A stretch of 64,000 nt of DNA from Dellaglioa kimchii (GTDB taxonomy: Bacteria > Bacillota > Bacilli > Lactobacillales > Lactobacillaceae), in contig NZ_CP170736.1 of the NCBI RefSeq assembly GCF_046115505.1, positions 1,116,001 to 1,180,000 of the forward strand, given 5' to 3'. The notes beneath the pieces were generated by a model, which saw nothing but the letters and a program-made list of their open reading frames with translations, made no database searches and was not told the DNA's origin. Of this stretch, positions 17,372 through 26,688 are shown one piece after another. How positions within the stretch are numbered: position 1 is the stretch's first letter; every line of letters begins with the position of its first letter. The position numbers were made by a program, and so were the translations under genes.

Positions 17372-18991
17372 TCATTCCAGTTCGTTATAATCAAAATGAT
17401 CAAACGTCGCAACTTCCTCATATCCAGAATAATCAACTGCAGCGAGTCCTACAAATGCCCCTGTAAAGAATCCGCCTGATGTTTGTAGTACATAATCATC
17501 AGATAATACTGCTGCATCAAGTTCTACATCAATAGTAGTCCAATTAATCCCATCAAATGAATATTCATAAGTATACGTTTCTTTTCTAACTTTAGTTTTA
17601 AACCAAACATTTTCAACATCGTCTGGTATTTTTATTGCATCATTTTTTAGATATGATGTATATTCACCTCTGTTATTTTCAGCAACTTCAATAACACGAC
17701 CATTTTTTTCATTCCATGTTACAAAAATCCATGACCAATGTTTATCGTTGTAAAAGTTAGTTAATCCAGCCATTTGTTGGTAATTATATGGATCAAAATG
17801 AATCTGAGTTTCTGCATCAAAATTAAATGCTTGCCAACGACGTGCAATCATTGATACCTCAAATGGATTAGCCAATGAACCTTGTCCAACTAAGTCCAAT
17901 TTTCCTTGTCCATATGACCCCATTTTAGATGTAAACGGTACTCGTAGTGTATTCCAATTAATATCTAACTGATCTGAATTAAACTCATCATGTTGCGAAT
18001 GATTTTTAGGCGCTTTAGTCTCAATAGCATCAATAGGCGCTTCAACCTCGACTTGACCACCATGTCCACCCACAACTCTAGGCCAACCATTTTCATCCCA
18101 TTCAACCTTTTGAATAGATGTTTCACGACCTAAAGTACTCCAACCTCGGGGATCATGAGCAGATTCGTTTTTACGATTCCATGGTCTTGAAACAAGTGAC
18201 GCATAGTACCATTCATCACTCAATGTTTGTACTAATGCCCCATGTCCTTGCTTCTGCAAATAAAAATCAGGCGTATCAAAATTAGTGATAAATGGCCCTT
18301 CAGGCTCAGTTTCAAAAGAATTTTCGTCAAGACTACTTGATCTTGCAACAACTTCTTCATGCGTGAAAACCGTACCACCTTGTGCAGCAAATAGATAATA
18401 CTTACCTTTAATTTTATATAAGTGTGGTCCTTCTACTAATCCGACACTTGTCCCTCGGTAAATAGTCCTTGCAGTTTTAGGATCCAATTTCATTGTCTCA
18501 GTATCAAATTCTGTTAGAGTGATACCATCAAATGGATGATTGTATTCTCGATGATCCCATGTTTGTTGAACTAAATATTTTTTACCATCATCATCATGAA
18601 ATAATGATGAATCAAAACCAACGCCATTAATTTTTATAGGATCCGACCATGGACCTAGAATATTTTCTGATGTTGTCAAATAATTAGTCATATCCTTGAA
18701 CGCGCCCTCTGTAATTTTAACATCTGTATAAACAAGCCAAAATTTATTATCAGCATATGATAAATCTGGTGCCCAAATACCACCTGATGCTGGATTACCT
18801 TTCATATCCAACAATGTCGTTGTTGAAAGTGGAGAGGGTAATAAATTCCAATGAACTAAATCCTTCGATGCGTGAATTCTCACTCCTGGGAACCATTCAA
18901 ACGTAGAGTTAGCAATATAATAAGTATCATCTACCCGAATCATACTTGGATCTGCATTAAAACCGGGTAATACTGGATTTTTAATTTTCAT
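17372..18991 (-). CDS. xynB: GH43 beta-xylosidase
   Basis: This 539-residue GH43 enzyme releases xylose from the non-reducing ends of xylo-oligosaccharides. The triad Asp14 (GFNADPS), Asp127 (GFDSSLF) and Glu187 (VEGPHLY) sits at almost the same residue numbers as in the well-studied Selenomonas enzyme. A C-terminal beta-sandwich closes the active site. There is no signal peptide, so it works on imported substrate. It is 17 bases downstream of the GPH permease and must share its XylR-controlled promoter. A side arabinofuranosidase activity is common in this subfamily. Confidence 0.93.
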   Translation of the reverse strand: MKIKNPVLPGFNADPSMIRVDDTYYIANSTFEWFPGVRIHASKDLVHWNLLPSPLSTTTLLDMKGNPASGGIWAPDLSYADNKFWLVYTDVKITEGAFKDMTNYLTTSENILGPWSDPIKINGVGFDSSLFHDDDGKKYLVQQTWDHREYNHPFDGITLTEFDTETMKLDPKTARTIYRGTSVGLVEGPHLYKIKGKYYLFAAQGGTVFTHEEVVARSSSLDENSFETEPEGPFITNFDTPDFYLQKQGHGALVQTLSDEWYYASLVSRPWNRKNESAHDPRGWSTLGRETSIQKVEWDENGWPRVVGGHGGQVEVEAPIDAIETKAPKNHSQHDEFNSDQLDINWNTLRVPFTSKMGSYGQGKLDLVGQGSLANPFEVSMIARRWQAFNFDAETQIHFDPYNYQQMAGLTNFYNDKHWSWIFVTWNEKNGRVIEVAENNRGEYTSYLKNDAIKIPDDVENVWFKTKVRKETYTYEYSFDGINWTTIDVELDAAVLSDDYVLQTSGGFFTGAFVGLAAVDYSGYEEVATFDHFDYNELE

Positions 18992-19008
18992 TATTTTTTC
19001 CTCCTAAA

Positions 19009-20460
19009 TTATCTATTTCTTGCGTCAATTTCTTTATTGATTTTAACAACATCTTTTTCACTTAATGGGTAACGACTCATAATCCAAATAGCAACAACAG
19101 CTAAAATGATTGGAAGCCAAATCATTGAAAATTGTATACCCATTAAAGCAGATGAACTTTGATGAGCTTTGGTACCATCAAATTTGAAAAAGGCATTGAT
19201 GTATCCAGGAATGATTCCACCTAATGCCAACCCAATCTTAAAGAACAGTCCCATGATTGCGTTAATAATTCCAGCTACACGTTTTTTAGATGTATATTCA
19301 CCATAGGAAATAACTTCTGGCACTAAAGCCCACATGTAACCTGTTGCAGATGTCAACCCCCATTGCATTAAGAAACGACCAATATAACCAAGTGCTAATT
19401 GATCCTTAAATGCTGGCATTGACCAAACCCAAAGAACTAATGTTCCAACAATAAATAAAACTAAAAATGCATAAAAGAATTGTTTTTTACCAATACTTTT
19501 ACGGATAATAGGCCATAAAAATACCAAGAAAATTCCGGGAAGTGCCCCAATCAAGTTAATTGAAGCCATCCATTCTGAATGGCCAATATTATATTGCATG
19601 TAGAATGGCCATACAGTACTTCCAAAGAAGTTAAATGTAAAAGCAATTAAGAAAAAGAATCCTAGAACTTGTAATGGTTTATTTCTCTTTAACTCAGCAA
19701 ATAAATCTGAATATTTAACGTTACTAGTTTCTTTTTCTGTTGGTAGGACTCTCTCTTTGACACCAAAAAATGTTACCAATAAAAGTAGAAATCCAACTAA
19801 CATATAAATAGCCATAACTACGAAATATGCTTTTCCAGCTTGTGGTGATGTGTAATCACCTAAATTTAAATGGATTCCGAAAAATCCAATATCTTTTGAT
19901 TGTGGATTAGGTGACGCCAATTGAATGAATAATGGCAAGAATGTGTAAACAAATAAATTACCAATATTTGCTTCTGTCATTCTGACAGTCGTTAAAGTAG
20001 ATATTTCGTCACTATCTCTTGTTAATGATGCATTTAGTGCCCCATAAGGGATGTTAACTAATGAATAAATCATTGCAACCGCTAAATATGAAATAAAGGC
20101 ATATGGTACATTACCTCTAAGAGCAGGAATTGGGAGAAATAACATAACACAAAATATTGTAAGTGGTATTCCAAAATATACTAAATAAGGTCTATATTTT
20201 CCCATTTTAAAATTATGTTTATCGATAAATGTACCAACCCATGGATCCCAGAATACATTTATCCATCGTACAACTAAAAATATTGTTGCCCCAACGGCTG
20301 CAGAAATCCCATATACAGTTGTTAAATAAAATAATAGCATAGAACCAACAGTACCAAATATTAGATTTTGAGCAAGATCACCTGCTCCATAACTAATTCG
20401 TTCGCGCCAAGATAATTTAGCAAATTCGTCATTTCTTGGAGTTTTAACTTTTTCTTCCAT
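19009..20460 (-). CDS. xynP: GPH-family xyloside/xylo-oligosaccharide:cation symporter
   Basis: This 483-residue membrane protein belongs to the glycoside-pentoside-hexuronide symporters. The signature SYGAGDLAQNLIFG near the N terminus, WDPWVGTFIDKHNFKMGKYRPY between helices 2 and 3 and SYGEY in the second half are typical. It lacks a PTS IIA-like tail, unlike LacS. It is cotranscribed with a beta-xylosidase behind a XylR operator and cre, which supports xylobiose, xylo-oligosaccharide or isoprimeverose uptake (XynP/XylP group). The exact substrate is inferred from context. Confidence 0.88.
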   Translation of the reverse strand: MEEKVKTPRNDEFAKLSWRERISYGAGDLAQNLIFGTVGSMLLFYLTTVYGISAAVGATIFLVVRWINVFWDPWVGTFIDKHNFKMGKYRPYLVYFGIPLTIFCVMLFLPIPALRGNVPYAFISYLAVAMIYSLVNIPYGALNASLTRDSDEISTLTTVRMTEANIGNLFVYTFLPLFIQLASPNPQSKDIGFFGIHLNLGDYTSPQAGKAYFVVMAIYMLVGFLLLLVTFFGVKERVLPTEKETSNVKYSDLFAELKRNKPLQVLGFFFLIAFTFNFFGSTVWPFYMQYNIGHSEWMASINLIGALPGIFLVFLWPIIRKSIGKKQFFYAFLVLFIVGTLVLWVWSMPAFKDQLALGYIGRFLMQWGLTSATGYMWALVPEVISYGEYTSKKRVAGIINAIMGLFFKIGLALGGIIPGYINAFFKFDGTKAHQSSSALMGIQFSMIWLPIILAVVAIWIMSRYPLSEKDVVKINKEIDARNR

Positions 20461-20485
20461 AAAAAAAACCTCCTAGTTTATTTTT

Positions 20486-20499
20486 TGAAAACGCTTACT
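20486..20499 (-). promoter_or_regulatory. cre site before xynP
   Basis: TGAAAACGCTTACT matches 13 of 14 cre positions and lies 26 bases before the start codon, downstream of the promoter. Confidence 0.7.
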
Positions 20500-20510
20500 A
20501 ACACAAAAAC

Positions 20511-20547
20511 AGTGTATCACTTTTAGTTTGTATTGTAAACCAACTAA
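20511..20547 (-). promoter_or_regulatory. xynP promoter with XylR operator
   Basis: On the minus strand TTTACA (20534-20539) and TACACT (20511-20516) are 17 bases apart. A dyad with halves TTAGTTTG and CCAACTAA (20523-20547) covers the -35 and spacer and resembles the XylR sites before xylA and xylT. Confidence 0.75.
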
Positions 20548-20579
20548 TTAAAATTTATTTAATTAGTTAGCCATATAAA

Positions 20580-20613
20580 AAAAACTAATCGAATATATAT
20601 CCGATTAGTTTTT
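20580..20613 (-). terminator. Terminator of pyrD
   Basis: AAAAACTAATCG pairs with CGATTAGTTTTT around a ten-base loop. The T run on the minus strand follows the dihydroorotate dehydrogenase gene. Confidence 0.85.
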
Positions 20614-20624
20614 CTATCTCATCC

Positions 20625-21563
20625 TTATAAATAATTCAATTTCCCTCTGAAATCTTCAATATTTTGGTACCCTTTTTCTGCCATAATTTCTTCTAGCTCA
20701 GTTGTTAATCGTTCAAAAACAGCTGGTCCTTCAACCATCAACGCTGTTCCAACTTGAACCATACTTGCTCCACATAGAATATGTTCAAAAACATCTTTAC
20801 CCGTTTGAATACCACCGGTTCCGATTACTTGAATATTCTTATTTAAACGTTGATAAAACGCATGTACATTAGCTAAAGCGGTTGGCTTAACATACTCACC
20901 ACCAATGCCACCAAAACCTTGTTTAGGTTTAATAACGACTGTTTCTGTATCATCATTTATGTATAGCCCATTCCCAATACTATTAATACTATTCACATAA
21001 GACAATGGATATTTATTTAAAATAGCAGCCATTTGATCAAAATGAATAATATCAAAGTATGGTGGTAATTTAACTCCTAACGGTTTGTGATAACTATTAA
21101 AAACAGCTTTTAATATTGCATCAACTGTTTCAAAATCATAACCCGTTTGGGGCTTTCCTGGTACGTTAGGACAAGATAAATTTAATTCAACAATCCCTAC
21201 AAAATCTGAATCTGTTACTTTTTGAAGTAACTCGAGATCTTCCGCTAGATTAAAACCCGTAATTGATAAAAAGTATGTTTTACCAGGATGGTTTATCTGA
21301 TTTTGAGAGACAAAATCTAAATAGTAATCAACGCCATTATTTGGTAAGCCCATTGAATTAATACTACCAAATTCTGTTTCAAAATAACGAGGTTCTGGAT
21401 TACCCTTACGTGGTTGGAGCGTGCCACTCTTCGTTACAAAAGTTGCTGCCTTAGAATTTTCGACGGCAAGTAATTCATCGCTATCCATACAATAAACACC
21501 CGATGCATTCATCATACAATTATCAAAATTTGAACCTGCTAAAGTCGTTGCTGTTGAAATCAA
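20625..21563 (-). CDS. pyrD: Dihydroorotate dehydrogenase, class 1A
   Basis: This 312-residue FMN enzyme oxidises dihydroorotate to orotate in pyrimidine synthesis, with fumarate as the usual electron acceptor for class 1A. The active-site cysteine is Cys131 in LNLSCPNVPGKPQTG, and the FMN motifs GGIQTGKDVFEHILCGA and VGTALM are present near the C terminus. Length and the cysteine base fit the Lactococcus PyrDA type rather than the two-subunit 1B type, and no pyrK is adjacent. The gene is monocistronic and separate from other pyr genes. Confidence 0.92.
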   Translation of the reverse strand: MISTATTLAGSNFDNCMMNASGVYCMDSDELLAVENSKAATFVTKSGTLQPRKGNPEPRYFETEFGSINSMGLPNNGVDYYLDFVSQNQINHPGKTYFLSITGFNLAEDLELLQKVTDSDFVGIVELNLSCPNVPGKPQTGYDFETVDAILKAVFNSYHKPLGVKLPPYFDIIHFDQMAAILNKYPLSYVNSINSIGNGLYINDDTETVVIKPKQGFGGIGGEYVKPTALANVHAFYQRLNKNIQVIGTGGIQTGKDVFEHILCGASMVQVGTALMVEGPAVFERLTTELEEIMAEKGYQNIEDFRGKLNYL

Positions 21564-21633
21564 AAAAATCCCTCCTTCATATTGATACTAGTATACCTTA
21601 TCAAAATTCAAATTGTTACTTTTTACACAAAAA

Positions 21634-21659
21634 AAGACAGCGATATCATTCGCTGTCTT
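21634..21659 (-). terminator. Terminator of the GNAT gene
   Basis: AAGACAGCGA pairs with TCGCTGTCTT around a six-base loop, followed on the minus strand by a T run. Confidence 0.85.
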
Positions 21660-21666
21660 AAACGTT

Positions 21667-22194
21667 TTATTTTAAAATAATTTGGTAAGCATATCGTGCT
21701 GAGTTAACGCCATCTTCCATATGGATGATACCTTTATAATCAAATCCATTTGAGGTAATGACATGTTGCATCCCTTTATTTTCAGGATGTGTATCAACGC
21801 GAACATCTTTGTAACCCAATGATCTCGCAATTGTTAATAAACCTGAAATCATTTTTTCTGATAAACGTTGACCTCTAAATTTTGAAGAAACAGCAACTCG
21901 ATGAATAGCCGAATAACGTGCTTGTGGGCCATTAATCCATTCGCCATCTTCAATGTTAAGATACATAGGATCTATTCCTAGCCAAAGTGCAGCAGTTCCT
22001 GCGATTTCATCTCCAACCATTAAGACATAAGTCAATTGATCTTTAATATCTTGTTCTAAATGGTTCGCCGCCGGGTAAGCACCTTGCCATTGGTCAATTC
22101 CCTGTTCTTTAAGGTAAGCTTTTGCTTCCTCAATAATTCCTGTAATTGCTGGTAAGTCTTCTGGCGTTGCCAGTCTTAAGTAAGATACAGTCAC
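21667..22194 (-). CDS. GNAT-family N-acetyltransferase
   Basis: This 175-residue protein has the GNAT fold: an N-terminal RLATPEDLPAITGII strand-helix, and the acetyl-CoA loop IHRVAVSSKFRGQRLSEKMI at about residues 96-116 in place of the usual Q/RxxGxG/A. The C-terminal VRVDTHPENKGMQHVITSNGFDYKG block is common in lactobacillus members. The acetyl acceptor is unknown. It stands alone, with its own terminator. Confidence 0.83.
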   Translation of the reverse strand: MTVSYLRLATPEDLPAITGIIEEAKAYLKEQGIDQWQGAYPAANHLEQDIKDQLTYVLMVGDEIAGTAALWLGIDPMYLNIEDGEWINGPQARYSAIHRVAVSSKFRGQRLSEKMISGLLTIARSLGYKDVRVDTHPENKGMQHVITSNGFDYKGIIHMEDGVNSARYAYQIILK

Positions 22195-22307
22195 TGTTAC
22201 ACATCCTTTATTATGCTTAATCTATTCGTATAAATACGATTGAAAAATTATTATATCGCATAATTTATCAATATACAATAAAAATACCCTTTAAAATTTA
22301 CTATAAA

Positions 22308-22347
22308 AAACCTCTATTATTGAATTAAAATTCAATAATAGAGGTTT
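22308..22347 (-). terminator. Terminator of the glp operon
   Basis: A near-perfect 19-base stem (AAACCTCTATTATTGAATT and its complement) lies just after the glpF stop, followed by a T-rich tract on the minus strand. Confidence 0.85.
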
Positions 22348-22379
22348 AACTTAATAATAAATTATTTCAAACATTTAGC

Positions 22380-23102
22380 CTATGCTACAGCTAAGAATAA
22401 CCCTGCGGCAATTACTGCACCAGCGAATGGTCCGAAAATTGGTACCCAACTATATGACCAATCTGATCCACCTTTGTTCGCAATTGGTAAAATAGCATGT
22501 GCAATACGAGGACCCAAATCACGGGCCGGATTAATTGCATAACCAGTTGTCCCACCAAGTGAAAGACCAATACCAACAATTAAGATACCAACAACGACTG
22601 GTGTTAAACCATCCGTAAAGTTACCTTTTGTGAATGCTAGTAAACTAAAGATTAAGACAAATGTCCCAATTAATTCACTTAAAAAGTTATATAGATTACT
22701 TTTTATTGCAGGAGCAGTTGCGAATGATCCAAATATTGCATCAGAATCTTTCGTCTCTTTCCAATGTGGCATGTATTGAACCCATACCAAGAAAGCACCA
22801 ACAATACCACCAGCAACCTGGACAACCATATATGGTAATACAGAAGACCAAGCAATCTTACCAACAATTGCCATTGCCAAAGTTACAGCTGGATTCAAAT
22901 GTCCTGGTCCCATAAAGGCAGACGCATAGACACCCAAGGTTACGGCAATCCCCCAACCTAATGTGATTGCAATCCAACCAGCACCTTCAGCTTTTGACTT
23001 ACGTAACGAAACGCCAGCAACGACCCCATTACCTAATAATACTAAAATCATCGTGCCTAAAAATTCACCCAAAAGTTGCGTCATAAGACTTGTTGTCATC
23101 AT
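22380..23102 (-). CDS. glpF: Glycerol uptake facilitator
   Basis: This is a six-helix aquaglyceroporin of about 240 residues that lets glycerol diffuse into the cell. The two pore motifs are GHLNPAVTLAM in the first half and GYAINPARDLGPR in the second, whose Asp after NPAR marks a glycerol rather than a strict water channel. It closes the glpK-glpO-glpF operon, about 21 bases after glpO. A GTG at 23108 also keeps the frame open, but the ATG codons at 23102 and 23099 are better placed after GAGG. A terminator follows. Confidence 0.93.
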   Translation of the reverse strand: MMTTSLMTQLLGEFLGTMILVLLGNGVVAGVSLRKSKAEGAGWIAITLGWGIAVTLGVYASAFMGPGHLNPAVTLAMAIVGKIAWSSVLPYMVVQVAGGIVGAFLVWVQYMPHWKETKDSDAIFGSFATAPAIKSNLYNFLSELIGTFVLIFSLLAFTKGNFTDGLTPVVVGILIVGIGLSLGGTTGYAINPARDLGPRIAHAILPIANKGGSDWSYSWVPIFGPFAGAVIAAGLFLAVA

Positions 23103-23123
23103 ACTCACCTCTATTTTTGACGG

Positions 23124-24944
23124 TTATTTCAAATAGTTCATATCTGATTCTGCAATTGTTGCTTCTAAATCTGCAGTTTGTTTTGCTTTTTCTTCTTTAG
23201 TCCAGCTGTAGTAACTTGCCATTTCGTTAATTACGCCAACTTTAACAGCATCCAATGTATCGCGATGGAAAAGAATGTGGTTAGTACGACGCATTAAGTA
23301 ATCAGTTGGTGTTAACGTCATTTCTTCTTCCATTGAATAATGAAGACTAGCTGTTTCACCTAAAGAAAGTCCTTCTGCTGCTTTAACGTGAGTCATCTGA
23401 CTAAATACACGTGCTGCATTTGAACCAAATAAGTTAGCAAATACTGTTGCTTCTTCTTCAGTTAACCCATTGTCCATTCCTTGTTTTGCGAAGAAACTAA
23501 TTGTTGCTTCAACATTATTAGGATCAATATCGCCACCTGAAACAGGTAAGTTTTTAGAATCAATCGCATTGAATTCTTGACTATAATTATCTTTCAATAA
23601 TTTCGTAATTGCAGCCATGGCACCGGCAGCCATTTTACGGTAATCTGTAATTTTACCACCAGCTAATGTTAATAAACCATCTTTTGAAACAGTTAATGAA
23701 CTTCCACGAGAAACTTGTGATGCACTTGTCTTATCTTCAGAAAGTGTACTTTCCAAATCATTCAAGACATCTTCAACATCTGTTTTAGTTACTTCATCTT
23801 TTTCAAAACGTTCAATAACATTAATAACATCATTGAAACTCTTCTCACTAATTTTACCTGAGTTTCCACCATTGTAATCTGAACTTCCGTTTGATGAAAT
23901 CAATGGACGTAATCCAGCCCAACTTGATTCAATATCGCTAATTTTGACATTAGCTGTTGGGAATCGTTCGTTAATAATATCAAGTAAGTAATCAGCATCT
24001 TCTTGTTCAACACGAGGATGTTCGAAATCACCATGGAAATCAGTATCTGTTGTTCCAAAATATGTTTTATCTTCTCTTGGCACAACGAAGATCATACGAC
24101 CATCTTGTTTTCCAGAATCAAAGTATGTTGGTTGTGGTACATTTAATTTTTTAGAATCAACAACTAAATGAACACCTTTTGTTGGACGCATTTGTGGTAC
24201 AAAATCTTCATCAGTATCCATTTTACGGATAAAATCAGACCATGGACCCGTTGTATTAATAACATATTTAGCATGAATATCAAATTCTTCGCCACTAATT
24301 AAATCTAATACATGAACACCAGTAATTTTACCGTCAGCATGTAATAAATCTAAAGCCTTGATACGACTAACCATTAAGCCGCCATCTTCATGTGCTTTTT
24401 TGATATTTTCAATAACTAAACGTGAATCATTATTCTTAAAATCAAGGTAGACACCGCCACCCATTAATTTATCAGATTTTAATTGTGGTTCGCGTTGTAA
24501 AACTTCTGCTTTAGAAATTGTGTAGTTAACCCATTGAGGATCAACAACACCTGCTAATTGATCGTATAAGTTCATTGCAACTTTCACTGAGAACATATCA
24601 AAAGTTGCGCCGGGTTCATCATAGATAGGTAATAACATTGATTGTGGGCGTGGAATATGTGGTGCAATATGTTGAACCACTGCACGTTCTTGAACAGTAT
24701 CAGAAACAACTCCAACGTCAAATGTCTTCAAGTAACGAATACCACCATGAACTAATTTCGTCGAACGTGATGATGTTCCTTCAGCGAAATCTTGCATTTC
24801 AATTAATCCGTTATTTAAACCCATAGCACTTGCTTGAATAGCAACGCCGGCTCCGGTGATACCACCACCAATTGTTAATAAATCCAATTCTTCATTCTTT
24901 AATCGTTCGATATCTTGTTTTCTTGATGTTGCTGAAAATGACAT
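23124..24944 (-). CDS. glpO: Alpha-glycerophosphate oxidase
   Basis: This 606-residue flavoprotein oxidises glycerol-3-phosphate to dihydroxyacetone phosphate. The FAD motif GGGITGAGVAIQAS lies at about residue 22, followed by GTSSRSTKLVHGGIRYL, and FGTTDTDFHG and SWAGLRPL occur mid-protein. An insert around residues 365-410 (SFNDVINVIERFEKDEVTKTDVEDVL), as in streptococcal and enterococcal GlpO, points to the oxygen-dependent, peroxide-forming oxidase rather than the GlpD dehydrogenase. It lies 13 bases after glpK. The oxidase/dehydrogenase choice is inferred from this insert. Confidence 0.9.
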   Translation of the reverse strand: MSFSATSRKQDIERLKNEELDLLTIGGGITGAGVAIQASAMGLNNGLIEMQDFAEGTSSRSTKLVHGGIRYLKTFDVGVVSDTVQERAVVQHIAPHIPRPQSMLLPIYDEPGATFDMFSVKVAMNLYDQLAGVVDPQWVNYTISKAEVLQREPQLKSDKLMGGGVYLDFKNNDSRLVIENIKKAHEDGGLMVSRIKALDLLHADGKITGVHVLDLISGEEFDIHAKYVINTTGPWSDFIRKMDTDEDFVPQMRPTKGVHLVVDSKKLNVPQPTYFDSGKQDGRMIFVVPREDKTYFGTTDTDFHGDFEHPRVEQEDADYLLDIINERFPTANVKISDIESSWAGLRPLISSNGSSDYNGGNSGKISEKSFNDVINVIERFEKDEVTKTDVEDVLNDLESTLSEDKTSASQVSRGSSLTVSKDGLLTLAGGKITDYRKMAAGAMAAITKLLKDNYSQEFNAIDSKNLPVSGGDIDPNNVEATISFFAKQGMDNGLTEEEATVFANLFGSNAARVFSQMTHVKAAEGLSLGETASLHYSMEEEMTLTPTDYLMRRTNHILFHRDTLDAVKVGVINEMASYYSWTKEEKAKQTADLEATIAESDMNYLK

Positions 24945-24957
24945 AGTTGTATCCCCC

Positions 24958-26484
24958 TTATTTATTGTTTTTCTTCATTGGTTTATGTTTAAATACTCGA
25001 GTTGCTTCAACCGCTTGTTGCCAACCTGCGTATAAATCTTCGCTTTCTTCTACAGGCATTGTTGGTTTAAAAATATCCCCTTCAGTATACTCAGCTTTGA
25101 GTTCTTCTAGGTCTTTCCAATAACCAACGGCTAATCCAGCTAAGAATGCTGCACCTAAAGCAGTTGTCTCAAGGTCATGAGCACGTTCGATAGGTGTGTT
25201 TAAAATATCTGCTTGGAAATTCATCAGATAATCATTCTTAGCTGCACCACCATCAACTTTTAGTAATGGAATTTTAATTCCCGTATCTAGTTCCATTGTT
25301 TTCACAACATCTCTAGTTTGGTAAGCCAATGATTGTAACGTTGCTTTAATGAAATCTTCACGTGTTGTTCCACGAGTAATTCCAAAGACTGAACCTCGTG
25401 CATCAGGATCCCAATAAGGTGCTCCCAATCCTGTAAAGGCAGGTACAACATAAACTTCATTATCATTCGTCGATTCTTCAGCTGCTTGTTCTGTGTCTGG
25501 TGCATGTTCCACCAAGCGCATCCCATCTCTTAACCATTGAATTGCTGAACCAGCAACAAAGATACTACCTTCCAAAGCGTAATAAACTTTACCATTAATC
25601 CCATAACCAATTGTTGTTAATAAATTATTTTTAGATAATTTAGGTTCTGTCCCTGTATTCATGACAATAAATGAGCCTGTCCCATAAGTATTCTTAACCA
25701 TTCCTGGTTCAAATGCCATTTGACCAAACAAGGCAGCTTGTTGATCTCCAGCCATTCCTGAAATTGGTACTTCGCTACCATAAAAATGATAATCTTTCGT
25801 ATGTCCGTAAACTTCAGAATTTGATTTAACTTCTGGTAACATAACTGCTGGAATATTCATAATTTTTAGAATTTCTTCATCCCACTTCAAATCATGAATG
25901 TTAAATAACATTGTCCGACTAGCATTAGAATAATCAGTTACATGCGTTTCATCGCCTGACAACTTCCATGTTAACCAAGTATCAATAGTTCCAAAAAGTA
26001 ATTCACCTTTTTCGGCTCTTTCTTGGGCACCATCAACATGATCTAAAATCCAACGAATTTTAGTTGCTGAGAAGTAAGCATCTATTAGTAATCCCGTCTT
26101 TTCATGAATTAATTCGTCGTATCCATCTTTTTTTAATTGTTCCGCAATTTCTGCTGTTTGACGTGATTGCCAAACAATTGCGTTATAAATGGGTAATCCC
26201 GTTTTCTTATCCCAAATAACAGTTGTTTCACGTTGGTTGGTAATCCCAACTCCTGCTATTTGCTTAGGTTTAATCCCGGAATCGATAAATGTATTTGCGA
26301 TTGTCGATAATACTGCGTTCCATATTTCATTTGCATTGTGCTCAACCCAACCAGGTTGAGGAAAATATTGTGGAAATTCGCGTTGTGCATCAGAAACTTT
26401 CTGACCTTTGTGATTAAATATAATTGCTCTTGTACTTGTCGTTCCTTCATCAATAGATAAAATATATTTTTCCAAATAACTCAC
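24958..26484 (-). CDS. glpK: Glycerol kinase
   Basis: This 508-residue FGGY kinase makes glycerol-3-phosphate. The ATP and substrate signatures SIDEGTTSTRAIIF, GITNQRETTVIWD and GMAGDQQAALFGQ are present, as is GLGAPYWDPDARG. A histidine in the YSNASRTMLFNIHDLKWDEE loop matches the site phosphorylated by HPr in Gram-positive homologues. It heads the glp operon behind a perfect cre. The GTG at 26484 is tentative, since a TTG at 26475 would give the more usual MEKYILSID start and neither has a strong ribosome site. Confidence 0.95.
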   Translation of the reverse strand: MSYLEKYILSIDEGTTSTRAIIFNHKGQKVSDAQREFPQYFPQPGWVEHNANEIWNAVLSTIANTFIDSGIKPKQIAGVGITNQRETTVIWDKKTGLPIYNAIVWQSRQTAEIAEQLKKDGYDELIHEKTGLLIDAYFSATKIRWILDHVDGAQERAEKGELLFGTIDTWLTWKLSGDETHVTDYSNASRTMLFNIHDLKWDEEILKIMNIPAVMLPEVKSNSEVYGHTKDYHFYGSEVPISGMAGDQQAALFGQMAFEPGMVKNTYGTGSFIVMNTGTEPKLSKNNLLTTIGYGINGKVYYALEGSIFVAGSAIQWLRDGMRLVEHAPDTEQAAEESTNDNEVYVVPAFTGLGAPYWDPDARGSVFGITRGTTREDFIKATLQSLAYQTRDVVKTMELDTGIKIPLLKVDGGAAKNDYLMNFQADILNTPIERAHDLETTALGAAFLAGLAVGYWKDLEELKAEYTEGDIFKPTMPVEESEDLYAGWQQAVEATRVFKHKPMKKNNK

Positions 26485-26506
26485 ATTCTTTCTTTTTGAT
26501 TATTTA

Positions 26507-26520
26507 TGAAAACGCTATCA
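26507..26520 (-). promoter_or_regulatory. cre site before glpK
   Basis: TGAAAACGCTATCA is a perfect match to the cre pattern, 22 bases before the glpK start. Confidence 0.78.
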
Positions 26521-26636
26521 TTTACCAATATGGATATTATACATCTTCAAAAATACGTTGTCAATTAGATTGCGCAAAATATATTATTACGAAATTTGTT
26601 ATTCTCCCTCATTTTGTAAACCTTTTCTTTAAATTA

Positions 26637-26645
26637 TGGTATATT
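26637..26645 (+). promoter_or_regulatory. Extended -10 of the oxidoreductase-DyP unit
   Basis: TGGTATATT fits an extended -10 (TGnTATATT) 43 bases before the start of the oxidoreductase gene. No good -35 is visible at 17 bases. Confidence 0.4.
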
Positions 26646-26688
26646 GAGATTAGTACCAATATGATTTTAATCTAGGGAGGTTATACTT

